64,000 nt of DNA from Haemaphysalis longicornis. Lineage: Eukaryota > Arthropoda > Arachnida > Ixodida > Ixodidae. Under the pieces are notes generated by a model that ran no database searches, had not been told where the DNA came from, and worked only from the letters and a program-made list of their open reading frames with translations. The stretch spans positions 105,936,417-106,000,416 of the forward strand of contig CM023449.1 of the NCBI GenBank assembly GCA_013339765.2. The letters are read 5' to 3'. Position 1 is the first letter of the stretch. Every line of letters starts with the position of its first letter. Of this stretch, positions 43,837 through 53,589 are shown piece after piece. The translations under genes and the position numbers were made by a program.

Positions 43837-44106
43837 AGGACACCGTAGGGCGGCTAGGTCGGTGGGCATTGCGTCTCCAGGAGTATACATTTGATGTAAC
43901 ATGCAAATCTGGACGTTTGCATCAAGACGCTGATTGCCTGTCCCGCCACCCTGTCCACCCACCCGACGACAATGAAGATGACGGTGCAGCTTTTCTGTGC
44001 ACTATATCTGGCCTTCTTCGCATTAAGGAAGAGCAGCGTCATGACCCGGCACTACGATCTATTATAGACAACCTTAACTCGGCCTCACCCGACACTTTCA
44101 ACGGCA

Positions 44107-45290
44107 ATGTTTCTGCTCCGTGACAACATCCTATACCGTCGCAATGTTCGTCCCGATAGTCCTGAGCTGTTGCCTCGTTGTTCCCAGCACCTACACTCCA
44201 CTGTGCTGCAGCAGCTTCACGACATGCCAACTGCTGGGCACCTCGGCATCTCTCGCACTTATGATCGAGTCCGCCGCCGTTTCTTCTGGCCTGGCCTATA
44301 CCGTTCCGTACGCCGCTACGTCAGAGCTTGCGACCAGTGCCAACGCAGAAAAGCACCAACGTCGCTTCCAGCGGGCCAGCTCCAGCGTCTGACATCCTGG
44401 GCAAGAACTTTCTTCCGTGTCGCGTCTAGACCTGCTTGGCCCCTTTCTCTGTCTTCATCGGGAAACAAGTGGATTGCTGTCGCGACCGATTACGCCACGC
44501 GCTACGCCATCACGCGTGCATTACCGACTAGTTGTGCTCCAGATGGAGCCGATTTTCTGCTTCGGGTTATAATTCTCCAGCATGGCGCACCTCGACAGTT
44601 GCTCACTGACCGCGGGACGTACTTCCCTCTCCCAAGTAATTCACGATATTCTTCGCTCATGCTCTGCTAAGCCACAAGCTATCTACAGCATTACATCCCC
44701 AAAACTAACGACCCTCACGGAACGCCTCAATCGAAACCCTGACAGATATGCGCTCTTGCTACATTTCTGCAGACCATCGCGACTGGGACGTCATGCTGCC
44801 TTATGTGACTTTCGCTTATAATTCATCCCGGCATGGTACCGCAGGATATTCACCATTCTACCTTCTATATGGCCGTGATCCTACTCTACCATTGGACACA
44901 CTCCTCCCCACGTCGGGCGACCTACCGCTACGGCGGGCGGAGTACGCCAGTGAAGCCATTGCCCGCGCTGATCATGCGCGGCAGATAGCCCGCGACCGAC
45001 TTTATTCCTCGCAAGCTGTCCAGAGAACGATTTATGACCGCAAACACTGCGTGGTCCACTTCACACCGGGATCCCTTGTCCTCCTCTGGACACCTACCCG
45101 CAAAGTCGGGCTTTCTAAAAAACTGCTTCCCCGGTACTGTGGCCGGTATCGTGTGCTACGTCAAGTGACCGATGTCACCTATGAGATCTCCCAAGTTTCT
45201 CCACCCTCGTCGACTCGTGCACCTTCTACGGATATTGTCCACGTAGTCCGGCTGAAGCCGTACCAACCGCCTCTCCTGGATTCGCCGTAG
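44107..45290 (+). pseudogene. Gypsy 1 Pol: integrase, frameshifted
   Basis: Frame 44107-44670 carries the zinc-binding HHCC region (HDMPTAGHLGISRTYDRV, CDQCQRRKAPT). The core follows with WIAVATDYATRYAITRAL (first Asp box) and PRQLLTDRGTYF (second Asp). The third box is only seen in a broken frame near 44700 (TERLNR). Frame 44748-45290 has YVTFAYNSSRHGTAGYSPFY and the C-terminal domain LLPRYCGRYRVLRQVTDVTY with IVHVVRLKPY. Two indels near 44640-44750 disrupt the core. Confidence 0.85.
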
Positions 45291-45312
45291 CGCCGCGATG
45301 GCGCTTGTTCCG

Positions 45313-45320
45313 CTGGGGGG
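45313..45320 (+). other. Polypurine tract, gypsy 1
   Basis: CTGGGGGG directly precedes the presumed 3' LTR (TAATGCC). This is the usual site for plus-strand priming. Confidence 0.55.
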
Positions 45321-45323
45321 TAA

Positions 45324-45533
45324 TGCCACGGCTCAAACTAGCAGATGACGAACGATGTAGTTCTGATGGATTGGTCCACAAGCAAGAACAATGCGTCCAG
45401 TGATGGTTGTTGGTAGAGGAAGACGACGAGGTCTCTTGTGGGTCGTTCTGAATGTTAGCGGCAGCCCAGCCTTTCTTTCTGTAAATAGTGTAAATACTTT
45501 AAATACATTCTTCTCTTCCGCACCCTCACTCGT

Positions 45534-45537
<4 letters not shown>
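45324..45537 (+). repeat. 3' LTR of gypsy 1 (about 214 bp)
   Basis: It starts TGCCACGGCTC right after the polypurine tract and ends CACTCGTAACA at the TA repeat. It has a GTAAATAGTGTAAATACTTT stretch of the R/U5 type near 45480. There is no second LTR in the window to confirm the ends. Confidence 0.6.

Positions 45538-45575
<38 letters not shown>
45538..45575. repeat. TA microsatellite
   Basis: (TA)n between the gypsy 1 LTR and palindromic element A. Confidence 0.92.
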
Positions 45576-45578
<3 letters not shown>

Positions 45579-45615
45579 CAGGGAGTAGTAGAACTTTGAA
45601 GATGGTAGAGAACAC

Positions 45616-45751
45616 AAGAGAAGAAAACTTCGAACAAGGTAAAAGCACGAGTGTGGCCTACGTTTCAGCAAGAGATTTTGCTTTTGCTTTCTCTTTTGCT
45701 GAAACGTTGGCCACAATCGTGCTTTTACCTTGTTCGAAGTTTTTCTCCTCT

Positions 45752-45752
<1 letters not shown>
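45616..45752. mobile_element. Palindromic element A (hairpin), in TA repeats
   Basis: The left arm AAGAGAAGAAAACTTCGAAC, through AAGGTAAAAGCACGAGTGTG, to GTTTCAGCA is mirrored by the right arm ending GTTCGAAGTTTTTCTCCTCTT. The arms are about 55 bp with a few mismatches and the loop is about 25 bp. TA-rich sequence adjoins it. No coding capacity. It looks like a foldback or MITE-type element. Confidence 0.7.

Positions 45753-45795
<43 letters not shown>
45753..45795. repeat. TA microsatellite
   Basis: (TA)n separating the two palindromic elements. Confidence 0.92.
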
Positions 45796-45797
<2 letters not shown>

Positions 45798-45989
45798 AAA
45801 ACTTGGGTGCGACCACTTGGAAAACACTAACACAGCCATTATTCGACAGTTTCGACCAGGGCCTGGTCGGCTTCAGGGAAAATTACAAGTCACTTGTAAT
45901 TTCCCTGAAGCAGACCAGGCCACTGGTCGAAAACTGTCCAAATAAAGTCTTTGTTAGTGTTTTCCCAAGTGGTCGCACCCAAGTTTTTG
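45796..45989. mobile_element. Palindromic element B (194-bp hairpin), in TA repeats
   Basis: The outer ends CAAAAACTTGGGTGCGACCA and GGTCGCACCCAAGTTTTTG are inverted copies. Pairing continues with small gaps to a centre at TTACAAGTCACTTGTAA (about 45884-45900). It is flanked by TATA and AATATT. The structure fits a TA-targeting MITE or foldback element. No ORF. Confidence 0.75.
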
Positions 45990-46028
45990 AATATTTAACA
46001 GTAGCCCAAGACCTTCCTTCTCATGAAC

Positions 46029-46068
46029 TATATATCTATATATATATATATAATATATATATATATAT
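46029..46068. repeat. TA-rich microsatellite
   Basis: Imperfect (TA)n with TATC interruptions. Confidence 0.88.
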
Positions 46069-46176
46069 CGAAAATAAGGGCTGGCAGTCAAGAAAACCTC
46101 GCAAAGCAAAGGGGAGGTTGTGGTGGGTCATAGAAAGAGATGAAGAATTTTTTTGAGTCGAAAAGAAAGTGGTGAA
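46069..46176 (-). repeat. SINE body fragment, minus strand
   Basis: The reverse complement contains ACAACCTCCCCTTTGCTTTG, CGAGGTTTTCTTGACTGCCA and GCCCTTATTTT, closely matching the SINE body at 39907-39960 and 40362-40415. The tRNA-like head is absent. TA repeats flank both ends. Confidence 0.7.
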
Positions 46177-46178
46177 AA

Positions 46179-46209
<31 letters not shown>

Positions 46210-46227
46210 ATAAATACATATTTATAT
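46177..46227. repeat. TA-rich microsatellite, next to the gypsy 2 LTR
   Basis: TATATATA with TATG and AAATACAT variants up to the TGTGAG of the LTR. Confidence 0.85.
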
Positions 46228-46481
46228 TGTGAGCTGAGTTTGTGTCTTGCTGCCTGCTAGGAGATATTTGTCCCCATTGGTATTAATCATCATCATCGAG
46301 TAGCTTGCGGCTACCGCATCATCTGCTCTACATACTCATCATCACCGGCACAACCTCGTCTTCGGCTAATCATCATCAGCAGGGACGCTGGGTCGCCATC
46401 TTGGTTCATCCTCGCCTGACGCCTCGGAATAAAGGAGCTGCAAAAGCAACGGTCCCGTCACCTTCTATCACAGGCCTCACA
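46228..46481 (+). repeat. 5' LTR of gypsy 2 (254 bp)
   Basis: It begins TGTGAG and ends CTCACA, a perfect 6-bp terminal inverted repeat. A polyadenylation signal AATAAA lies at 46428-46433. The sequence after it, AGTGGTGGAGTTGCAACTCG, is where the primer-binding site should be. Confidence 0.7.
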
Positions 46482-46500
46482 AGTGGTGGAGTTGCAACTC
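46482..46500 (+). promoter_or_regulatory. Candidate primer-binding site of gypsy 2
   Basis: AGTGGTGGAGTTGCAACTC follows the LTR end directly. TGG at or near the LTR edge is usual, since tRNAs end CCA. The tRNA cannot be identified by eye. Confidence 0.4.
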
Positions 46501-46555
46501 GATCCAGAGCTGTACGTCTCCTTCGACACCCCTGGAGCTCCGTTCAGGTCGCCGC

Positions 46556-47779
46556 TTGCCCTCAAGACCAATGTCCATGTCGCAAGACACTCCGAGTAGC
46601 GCAGCCTCTGCGCCTCTGCAATGCATCGTCACCACTCCCCAGCGCGATCCACCCGAGTTCACTGGTCTTCGGGGCGAAGACGTGGAGGAGTGGCTGGACA
46701 GCTACACACGCGTCAGCGAGTTCAATAGGTGGGATGATCGCCTCAAATTGTTCAACGTTGGCTTCTCAGAAGATTGCCGAGACGTGGTATTTAAACCACA
46801 AACATGAATTTACCGACTGGGCTGGCTTCACCACGGACGTGCAAAAGATTTTTGGCTCCCCTAAAGCGCGGAGTGACAACGCGAGGAGGGAGCTGGAGGT
46901 CCGCGTGCAGCAAGCTAATGAGACATACACCACATACATCGAGGATGTTCTAGCGCTGTGTCGCCGTGTCGACAAAGATATGCCGGAGTCTTACCGTGTT
47001 CGTCACATTCTGAAAGGGATCGGCGAGTTCGCTTTCAAATCACTTGTCCTGCAGAACCTTTCCACCTTAGCGGACGTAACATCCTCCTGTCAGCGTATCG
47101 GCGAACTTCAATCGATCCGCCTCCACGGAATACGGCGTCTACCCCTCATCTTGGGAACGAAGACCTTCGTGAAATGATTCGAGCTATAGTTCGCGAAGAA
47201 GTGTACGGCAACACCTCTCATTTCGCGCACGGTGTTCGCCAAGCCGCTACGGCTCCTGGGATGGTTAAAGAGGAGCTTGCGGCTATGCCTGTGCTAGTGC
47301 CGCCTGTTCATTCAGTTGCCCCATCAACACCGTCCTACTCAGATGTCGCTGGCCGGACACCTCTGCCGTTGTCCCCGATCATGACCCACCCTTCGTCTGG
47401 CTATGTTGCGGCCATGCCCCACGCGCCGAGCTCAAAGCCCTACTTTCCACCAAGTCAAGATGCCTTCTCCAACCGGCCCATGTGCTACTATTGCGGCATT
47501 CGAGGTCACATCTCCCGCTTTTGTCGACGCCGCCAACGGGATAAACGACGTGGCTATGCTGCCTATGAGCACGAGAGCGTCGTACACCCGAACTACTACG
47601 GCTACCGGCGGCGTGCATACCCGTCGCCCCCACGCCGCTCCGCGTCTCCGCCTCAGACTGACGACGTCCCTCGCAGCTCCCGTGCGGAACGACCCCGCTC
47701 GCCTTCACCAGGTCACCGTTCAGTTTCCCCTCTTAGTCCTGCGTCTTACATCGCTAACCACCACCAGGAAACTAGTTAA
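46556..47779 (+). pseudogene. Gypsy 2 Gag with CCHC zinc knuckle
   Basis: Gag blocks are PPEFTGLRGEDVEEWLDSYT (46650-46710), then after a frame change near 46790 KHEFTDWAGFTTDVQKIFGS, NETYTTYIEDVLALCRRVD and YRVRHILKGIGEFAFKSLV. The final frame 46958-47779 carries LREMIRAIVREEVYG and the knuckle MCYYCGIRGHISRFCRRR (C-x2-C-x4-H-x4-C, about 47480-47535), then an Arg/Ser/Pro-rich tail. It overlaps the pol frame, which is +1 relative to it. The frame changes at about 46790 and 47110 make Gag non-functional. Confidence 0.82.
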
Positions 47780-49046
47780 TGCAGTTTTGGGAGGGAAAAC
47801 TGCATCTCCTGCGAAGCTTACAAGTCCTCCAGAGCGTCCGTCGAACTTGCTGTCGGTTTTGGTTGAAGGTGTTTGCGTCGATGCCCTTATTGACACTGCA
47901 GCGAGCGTTTCAGTGATAAGTGCGGAATTGTGTGCTCGTCTACGCAAGGTACGAACACCCTACACGGGACCTTTTCTACATGGAGCGAATAGCAGTGTGA
48001 TTAAGCCATCCGGACAATGCACAGTGCGAATTGTTGTTGGTTCTCTTCGGCATCATGTTCAGTGTGCGGTGTTGTTCCCCTGTGCTCATCTTCTTATTTT
48101 GGGTTGGGATTTTCTCTCATCTGCATCCGCCGTCATTCCATGTGATCACCCTGAAATTCAACTCACGGATACAGACCAGCTCAGCGGCATTTTTGAAGTA
48201 CCACAGCTACACTTCACAGCGAGTGCAGATTGTGTTTTAAACCCCCGCCGCGAGACGCTGCTTTCCCTCTGCTCAAACCGAATCAGTGACGGAGACATGC
48301 TTATAGTTCCCTCTCCACGTTTTCTGCCCAAAGGTGTCGTCATCCCGACGTGCCTCGTCCGCTTCGCACATGGAGCAGCACAGCTTCTGGGTACAAACGC
48401 CACTTCCGAATCTATATTGCTCCCCGCGGGTGCTACTATCGCTTCTGTTCTGCCTGACGATACGCTCGCATTAGTGCCCCTGTGCTCCGTCTCTTCCGTT
48501 CCGACGCCTGCAAAATCTGAGCCAAATATTTCCACACTTCAGGCTACCATCAGCAAAGATCTCTCAGAAAGCGAAACAAACCGGCTACTTCAACTCCTGG
48601 ATAAACACAGGGACACATTTGACTGCCTTTCTAGCAAGCTGGGGCAGACATCTGTGACAGCGCAACAGATCGAGACGGATGGGACCCACATCGTCCGCCG
48701 TCGCCCATACCGTGTGTCATCGTCCGAACGAAAAGTCATCCAAGAAAATGTAGCGGACATGCTGGAACGAAACATCATTCGGCCGTCTTCCAGCCCATGG
48801 TCTTCCCCCGTGGTTTTCGTCCACAAGAAGGATGGTTCCGTGCGGTTTTGCGTGGACTATCGAGCCTTGAATAAGATCACCAAGAAGGATGTTTATCCAA
48901 TGCCGCGTATAGATGACGCCCTCGACTGTCTACAGGGGGCGGAATTTTTCTCCAGCTTAGACCTGCGATCTGGTTATTGGCAGATACCCATGCACGAGCC
49001 TGACAAAGAAAACACAGCGTTTGCTACTCCAGATGGCTTATACTAG
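47403..49046 (+). CDS. Gypsy 2 Pol: protease and RT N-terminal part (ends at a premature stop)
   Basis: This long open frame (547 codons) begins in the Gag overlap. The protease segment has DALIDTAASVSVISAEL, where the active-site triplet is D-T-A instead of D-T-G (47892-47900). LLILGWDFL follows. RT blocks: DGTHIVRRRPYRVSSSERK, RNIIRPSSSPWSSPVVFVHK, RFCVDYRALNKITKKDVYPM and FFSSLDLRSGYWQIPMHEPD. It ends at a TAG (49044-49046) within GLYxF. The next codons continue RT in the same frame, so a single nonsense change truncates Pol. Confidence 0.86.
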   Translation: MLRPCPTRRAQSPTFHQVKMPSPTGPCATIAAFEVTSPAFVDAANGINDVAMLPMSTRASYTRTTTATGGVHTRRPHAAPRLRLRLTTSLAAPVRNDPARLHQVTVQFPLLVLRLTSLTTTRKLVNAVLGGKTASPAKLTSPPERPSNLLSVLVEGVCVDALIDTAASVSVISAELCARLRKVRTPYTGPFLHGANSSVIKPSGQCTVRIVVGSLRHHVQCAVLFPCAHLLILGWDFLSSASAVIPCDHPEIQLTDTDQLSGIFEVPQLHFTASADCVLNPRRETLLSLCSNRISDGDMLIVPSPRFLPKGVVIPTCLVRFAHGAAQLLGTNATSESILLPAGATIASVLPDDTLALVPLCSVSSVPTPAKSEPNISTLQATISKDLSESETNRLLQLLDKHRDTFDCLSSKLGQTSVTAQQIETDGTHIVRRRPYRVSSSERKVIQENVADMLERNIIRPSSSPWSSPVVFVHKKDGSVRFCVDYRALNKITKKDVYPMPRIDDALDCLQGAEFFSSLDLRSGYWQIPMHEPDKENTAFATPDGLY

Positions 49047-49985
49047 TTTAACGTAATGCCGTTTGGTTTATGCAACGCCCCAGCCACGTTTGAGCGCATG
49101 ATAGACACAGTCCTTCGTGGCCTTAAATGGAAGACGTGCTTGTGTTACCTGGATGACGTTGTTATTTTCTCGTCGAATTGTCCTGAACATCTCCGGATTC
49201 TTGATGAAGTTCTGACTAATCTGGCCAAAGCCGGCCTTACTTTGAACACCAAGAAGTGCCACTTCGCCCGCAGATCCATCAAAGTTCTCGGTCACATTGT
49301 CAGCACAGATGGTATACAGCCGGACCCAGACAAATTTTCCGCTGTGGGTAATTTCCCTCGACCTCAAGAACAAAAATCCCTTGGCAGTTTCCTTGGCTTG
49401 GCATCATATTTCCGTCGTTTCATTCGCAATTTCGGCCACTCTGGCCTCGCCCCTCAATCAGCTGCTGCATTCTGGTAACCCCTTTGTCTGGAGTGACGAC
49501 TGCGAGAAGGCTTTTCAAAACCTAAAGCAAGCACTTACTTCCGTGCCTGTACTTCGCCACTTCGTTGACACAAAGCCAGTCCTTCATACTGACGCTAGCG
49601 GGCATGGCATTGGCGCCGTCTTGCTACAGCGCGATGCTCACTCGCGTGAACGAGTAGTTGCCTACGCAAGCCGCTCTCTGACGTCCGCAGAAAAGAAAAA
49701 AAATTACCCCATCACAGAGCAAGAATGTCTGGCTGTTGTGTGGTCTGTTCAAAGGTTCCGTCCGTACCTTTACGGCCGACATTTCACAGTCGTTGCAGAT
49801 CACCATGCCCTGTGGTAGCTGTCTTCTTTGAAAAATCTGTCAGGACGACTTGGGCGCTGGATTCTCCGCTTGCAAGAATATGACTTCACGGTGATCTATA
49901 AGTCTGGTCGCAAGCATCTCGACGCGGACGCGCTTTCCCGGTGTCCGCTGGTGAAGTCTTCAGACGACGTTGCCCGACAAAACTA
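49047..49985 (+). pseudogene. Gypsy 2 Pol: RT palm, RNase H
   Basis: The frame continues in phase after the TAG: FNVMPFGLCNAPATFERMI, CLCYLDDVVIFSS (YLDD at 49146-49157), KVLGHIVSTDGIQPDPDK and GLASYFRRFIRNFGH. Near 49450 it shifts to 49297-49818, with LHTDASGHGIGAVLLQ, YPITEQECLAVVWSV and FTVVADHHALW, then a TAG. The connection region NLSGRLGRWILRLQEYDF and KHLDADALSRCP follows to 49985. RNase H acidic residues are visible (TDASG, ECLA, DHHAL). Confidence 0.87.
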
Positions 49986-52900
49986 ACGCCTCAACCTTCT
50001 CGCAACAGGCACACGCTATGCCGAAGCCACCGAGCGTCTGTTGAAAATCTCTTCTATTGCTGCTTTTCATGCGAAGGCACATGAGGCAAGGCCCAGAAAC
50101 TATGGCGTGGGTGTTATCAGGCGTGTTGCCATGAACCTCTCCTATCCTGACATCCTCACCGCATTGCGCCTCAGAATACCTGTTCAGTCCTCTCGAAGAC
50201 TAGGCACAGCTTCGGAGAGGGACCAAATCTTTTTTTAACAGAAACTATACCCGAGCACGTCGTCATCCTTTAAACGCGCTATCGTGTGTATGACCAAGTG
50301 GGAACAGCTCGAAAAAAATGCCAGTGGGTACGATAGGTGACAAACGGTTGCAAATTCTCGCTTCGGTGTTTGAAAAGCGGTGACAGTCGTGATCATGCGT
50401 CAGGCACGTACCCATGATTTGATTCGGGAGTGGGGGTGGGGGCAACCCAAAATAATGTTTCTGTGCAATGAAGGGAAGAAGGTGAGGGTAGCTGCCATTA
50501 CTAGTACAAACACGATGAACACGAAGCGTTTCCATTAAGTGGCGTTAACCTGCATTGAGAAATAAAGCAGTGATTCAGGCAGAAAGGCTTTTGTGATTGA
50601 GACGAAAAGCGAACACACTCGCTTGTTGGAGATTTCGGCGCACGTTAAATATCCAAATCCGAAGTTTGCTAATTTTAAAATCAACAACAGTAACTAAAAT
50701 GTTCACAGGAATAAATACGCGTACTGCACGCGAACTATACATTCCCTCTGCTAATGTTAACGCATATTTCCGGAGCATCCCACACGTTATACGCAATCGA
50801 AGTCGAGAGAAACAGAAGTGCACGTAGGCACTCGTAGGTTCAGTTCTCCGTGCAAACCTCCGGCGCTTTCATATTTTTCTCCAAACAAAACCTGTGGCTA
50901 CCAGTCATGAAGGAAGAAAACAAAAAGCTAGGTAAATCGAAGATGTCATACACATAATTGGGGGTGTTATTACTGTAGACCTCCTTCAGAGTTCAACGTT
51001 TATGCTCGGCCACTCAAAGCGCCAATAATTCAGGCCCGAGAAATTTCAGTTTCGAGACGCACTGGACTGCCGTATATGTAGATAAAAACAGTTCCAAGCG
51101 TCACCGCGTCCACGCTTACGCATGGAAGAAGCTTGTTCTATCCAGGGATGCGTCTTGTCGCTTTCTCGTCGTCGCAGCGTGGCTTGTAATGCTGTCTGTG
51201 CCAATAGCAACGGCTCAGGTTACAAGGCGGGAATTACCTTCACCTCTATGCTCTCGTAAGCTCGTTGCTATCGGCCGACACCTTGACAATACTCAGACTT
51301 CGCGAGGCTACGCTTTTTTTATAGCGCTTCGTATTTCCCGCCTATGCACTCAGGGTTTTATATCCTCTCTAATACAAACAAATCCGCTCACAGTCCAATG
51401 TGGAAGCCGAACTCTGTCTCGGCGAAAAGTGTCGCTGGTGTCCGTCGAGTGTTCCTGACTGAATTCGTTTTCGCCAATCACCCGCTGCACATCCGGTTCT
51501 GCCATGTCAGCCATTGGCCACCTTGACTCTGGGCCCTTTTTCGTTCAACACCGTGCTCTCCAGGACTGCTCATAGGAATGCAGATCGGGTCCGTAAACCC
51601 GCCGTTGTGCATAGCAACCATTAACCACACTAGCTGTCAATAAACAATGGCCCCGTAACTGGCTTAAATTGGAAGGAATGCCGCCGGTGTCTCTTGCCGT
51701 CATGCAACTGCGATGCGCTCCTTCAGGTTGTTACCCTGCCTTCGTCGGGCTTGGTAACGTTCTTGCGCTTCCTTTGAGAGCGATCCTTCTTGTCCAGACG
51801 GACGTACCGCGTGCGGAACAGGGCTTCGGTACTCTCCCGTTAACTTTCCCTAAGCAGGAATAATAGTAGTTCGAGGCGCCGGGAGATGGGGTCAAGCATC
51901 ACCTCGCGCATTTCTGCTCGTCGCCATCCCGCTGCAAGACTTTATATCGCCTTGGCTTTTCAGTCAATGCTGCACATGTGGGCAAGCCGGACGTTGGAAG
52001 GCATTCGGTTGAGAAAGCCTACATCATGTTTCTTTAAAGCAAACACACTTATTACCGACAAACGCAAAAACAGCCTTTCCATAAAAACTACTGAAAACAC
52101 GCTGTGAGTTCGGATGAGTGTACGAAACGCTTGAGCCAGAAACACCAGGAAAGGGCAAGAGGATCCGCCCACACCACGTCGCGCCAGGGTGGGGGACTTT
52201 GTTGAATGTTTAATGAGAAATATCTTCATCCCCACCAAAGTAAACGCCACCCGAGTCACTGAAACCGCCACTATTGCGAAACAAGCAATCAGTTGCGGCT
52301 ATCCGAGAAAACTCAAGCACCAATTGCAGGCAAACAGGGTAAAGGAGGTGCAGCGAATGGCAAGTGGCAGGACCGCAGGCCGGCAGCAGAGGATGAAGCC
52401 AGTGCACAGGGTTACGGGCTTTTGTGTAAAGGTAGCAAACAAACCTCGCGTGTATTTTTTTTAAATCCTACGTTGACAACCAAAGGCGTCTGTTTTTCGA
52501 AAGGAACATAATCCAAAAACCAAAAGTCAGTCATATAAAACTGCTCTGCCTAGCAGATCCCCGCTACTTTCCCCTACAAAAAATGTGGCAGTAAAGTACT
52601 TGAGACAATGCCCTGTGAACGTGTATGCCGATCTTACTTCGAATGAAAAGCAGGCCAGATGCCGCGATGGCACGCATCAAAATGAGCCAAATTATTTCTA
52701 CCAATGAGATTTCGCTTTTGGTATGACTGCTCGGGCTGTTTTGTGTGTGTTTTCGTTTATTTTGTTTTCTTTTGAGAGCTGACGTTTTAGGAGTTCAGTG
52801 AGCAATGAGGAGATCGGCGAATGATCGGCCGCTACGCGTCGACGATAACGTGCACCGAAGTAAATGACATGAAACTGAGAGATGTGAAAATATCACTTTA

Positions 52901-53559
52901 TCTCGTCTGCCTTGTCCTTACGCAGTAAATCTTGGTAATAATATTTTTATTACTTACGTATTTCTCATTTAGGTACCTAACAAATTACCTGCCACCCTCA
53001 GGCCATCGTAAATGCCCCCCCTCTATGGGTATGAGCCACTTCATTATTGTGAGAAATATGACATGGGCAGGCTTCTTTTGAAGCGTTTTGGAAATTTATG
53101 GCAAGGCAATGACGAGCTTCATGAGTGTTTTAGGGGGTGACCTAAAACGTTTCTAAGGAACCATTCGAAAAGAGCTGCTAATGCGGCCAAGAGGGTTCAT
53201 CGGCTCTTTAGGTGAAGTTTTACTGTTCTTGAAGATCTGTTGCAGGTTTATTACCTTTTTTTGCTTAAACTTTTATCATGCCATTCTTGAAAGTCAATTG
53301 CAATACATTTTTTCTAACAATAGTGCACCAACATGTCTGTTTCGACTGAGTACCGGCCAAATCCGAACTCAAGCCTATATTGCTGAAGTTCTCTGCATTA
53401 TTCTTAATTTCTTGGCGCTATAGATTTTTCCCTAACTGACATGTAAAACATGCCATTTAACAATTTTGACAGCATTGCATTTAGGTCCGGTTCAAAACTT
53501 TAGTTTTTTCGCACAAATTCTCCTTAGGTGGATTTGGCTCATTTAAAAAGAAACGCCTC
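49986..53559. other. No recognisable gene or element
   Basis: I see no conserved protein block in any frame. The longest open frames are 80-103 codons and have no motif. A GC-richer piece at about 51120-51880 (Ser/Arg-coding, CAGTCCAATGTGGAAGCCG) looks like possible old repeat or promoter-like DNA, but I cannot name it. This is where integrase and the 3' LTR of gypsy 2 would be expected, and neither is present. Confidence 0.5.
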
Positions 53560-53589
53560 GCATAGCTGGTGAGTCTGGCGAACCCCCGG

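Larger units (their letters stand above)
40513..45537 (+). mobile_element. Ty3/gypsy LTR retrotransposon 1 (no 5' LTR)
   Basis: The order gag, protease, RT, RNase H, integrase is complete, followed by a G-rich polypurine tract and a 3' LTR. Upstream of gag there is only about 55 bp before the TA repeat, so the 5' LTR and primer site are missing or replaced. Several frameshifts interrupt gag and pol. No envelope-like frame follows integrase. Confidence 0.88.
46228..49985 (+). mobile_element. Ty3/gypsy LTR retrotransposon 2, truncated after RNase H
   Basis: A 5' LTR (46228-46481) is followed by gag, protease, RT and RNase H in the usual order. Recognisable sequence stops near 49985. No integrase and no 3' LTR are seen in the following 3.5 kb. 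The proteins are similar to gypsy 1 (YFSS-DLRSGYWQI, CLCYLDD) but clearly diverged, so these are two different families or old subfamilies. Confidence 0.87.
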
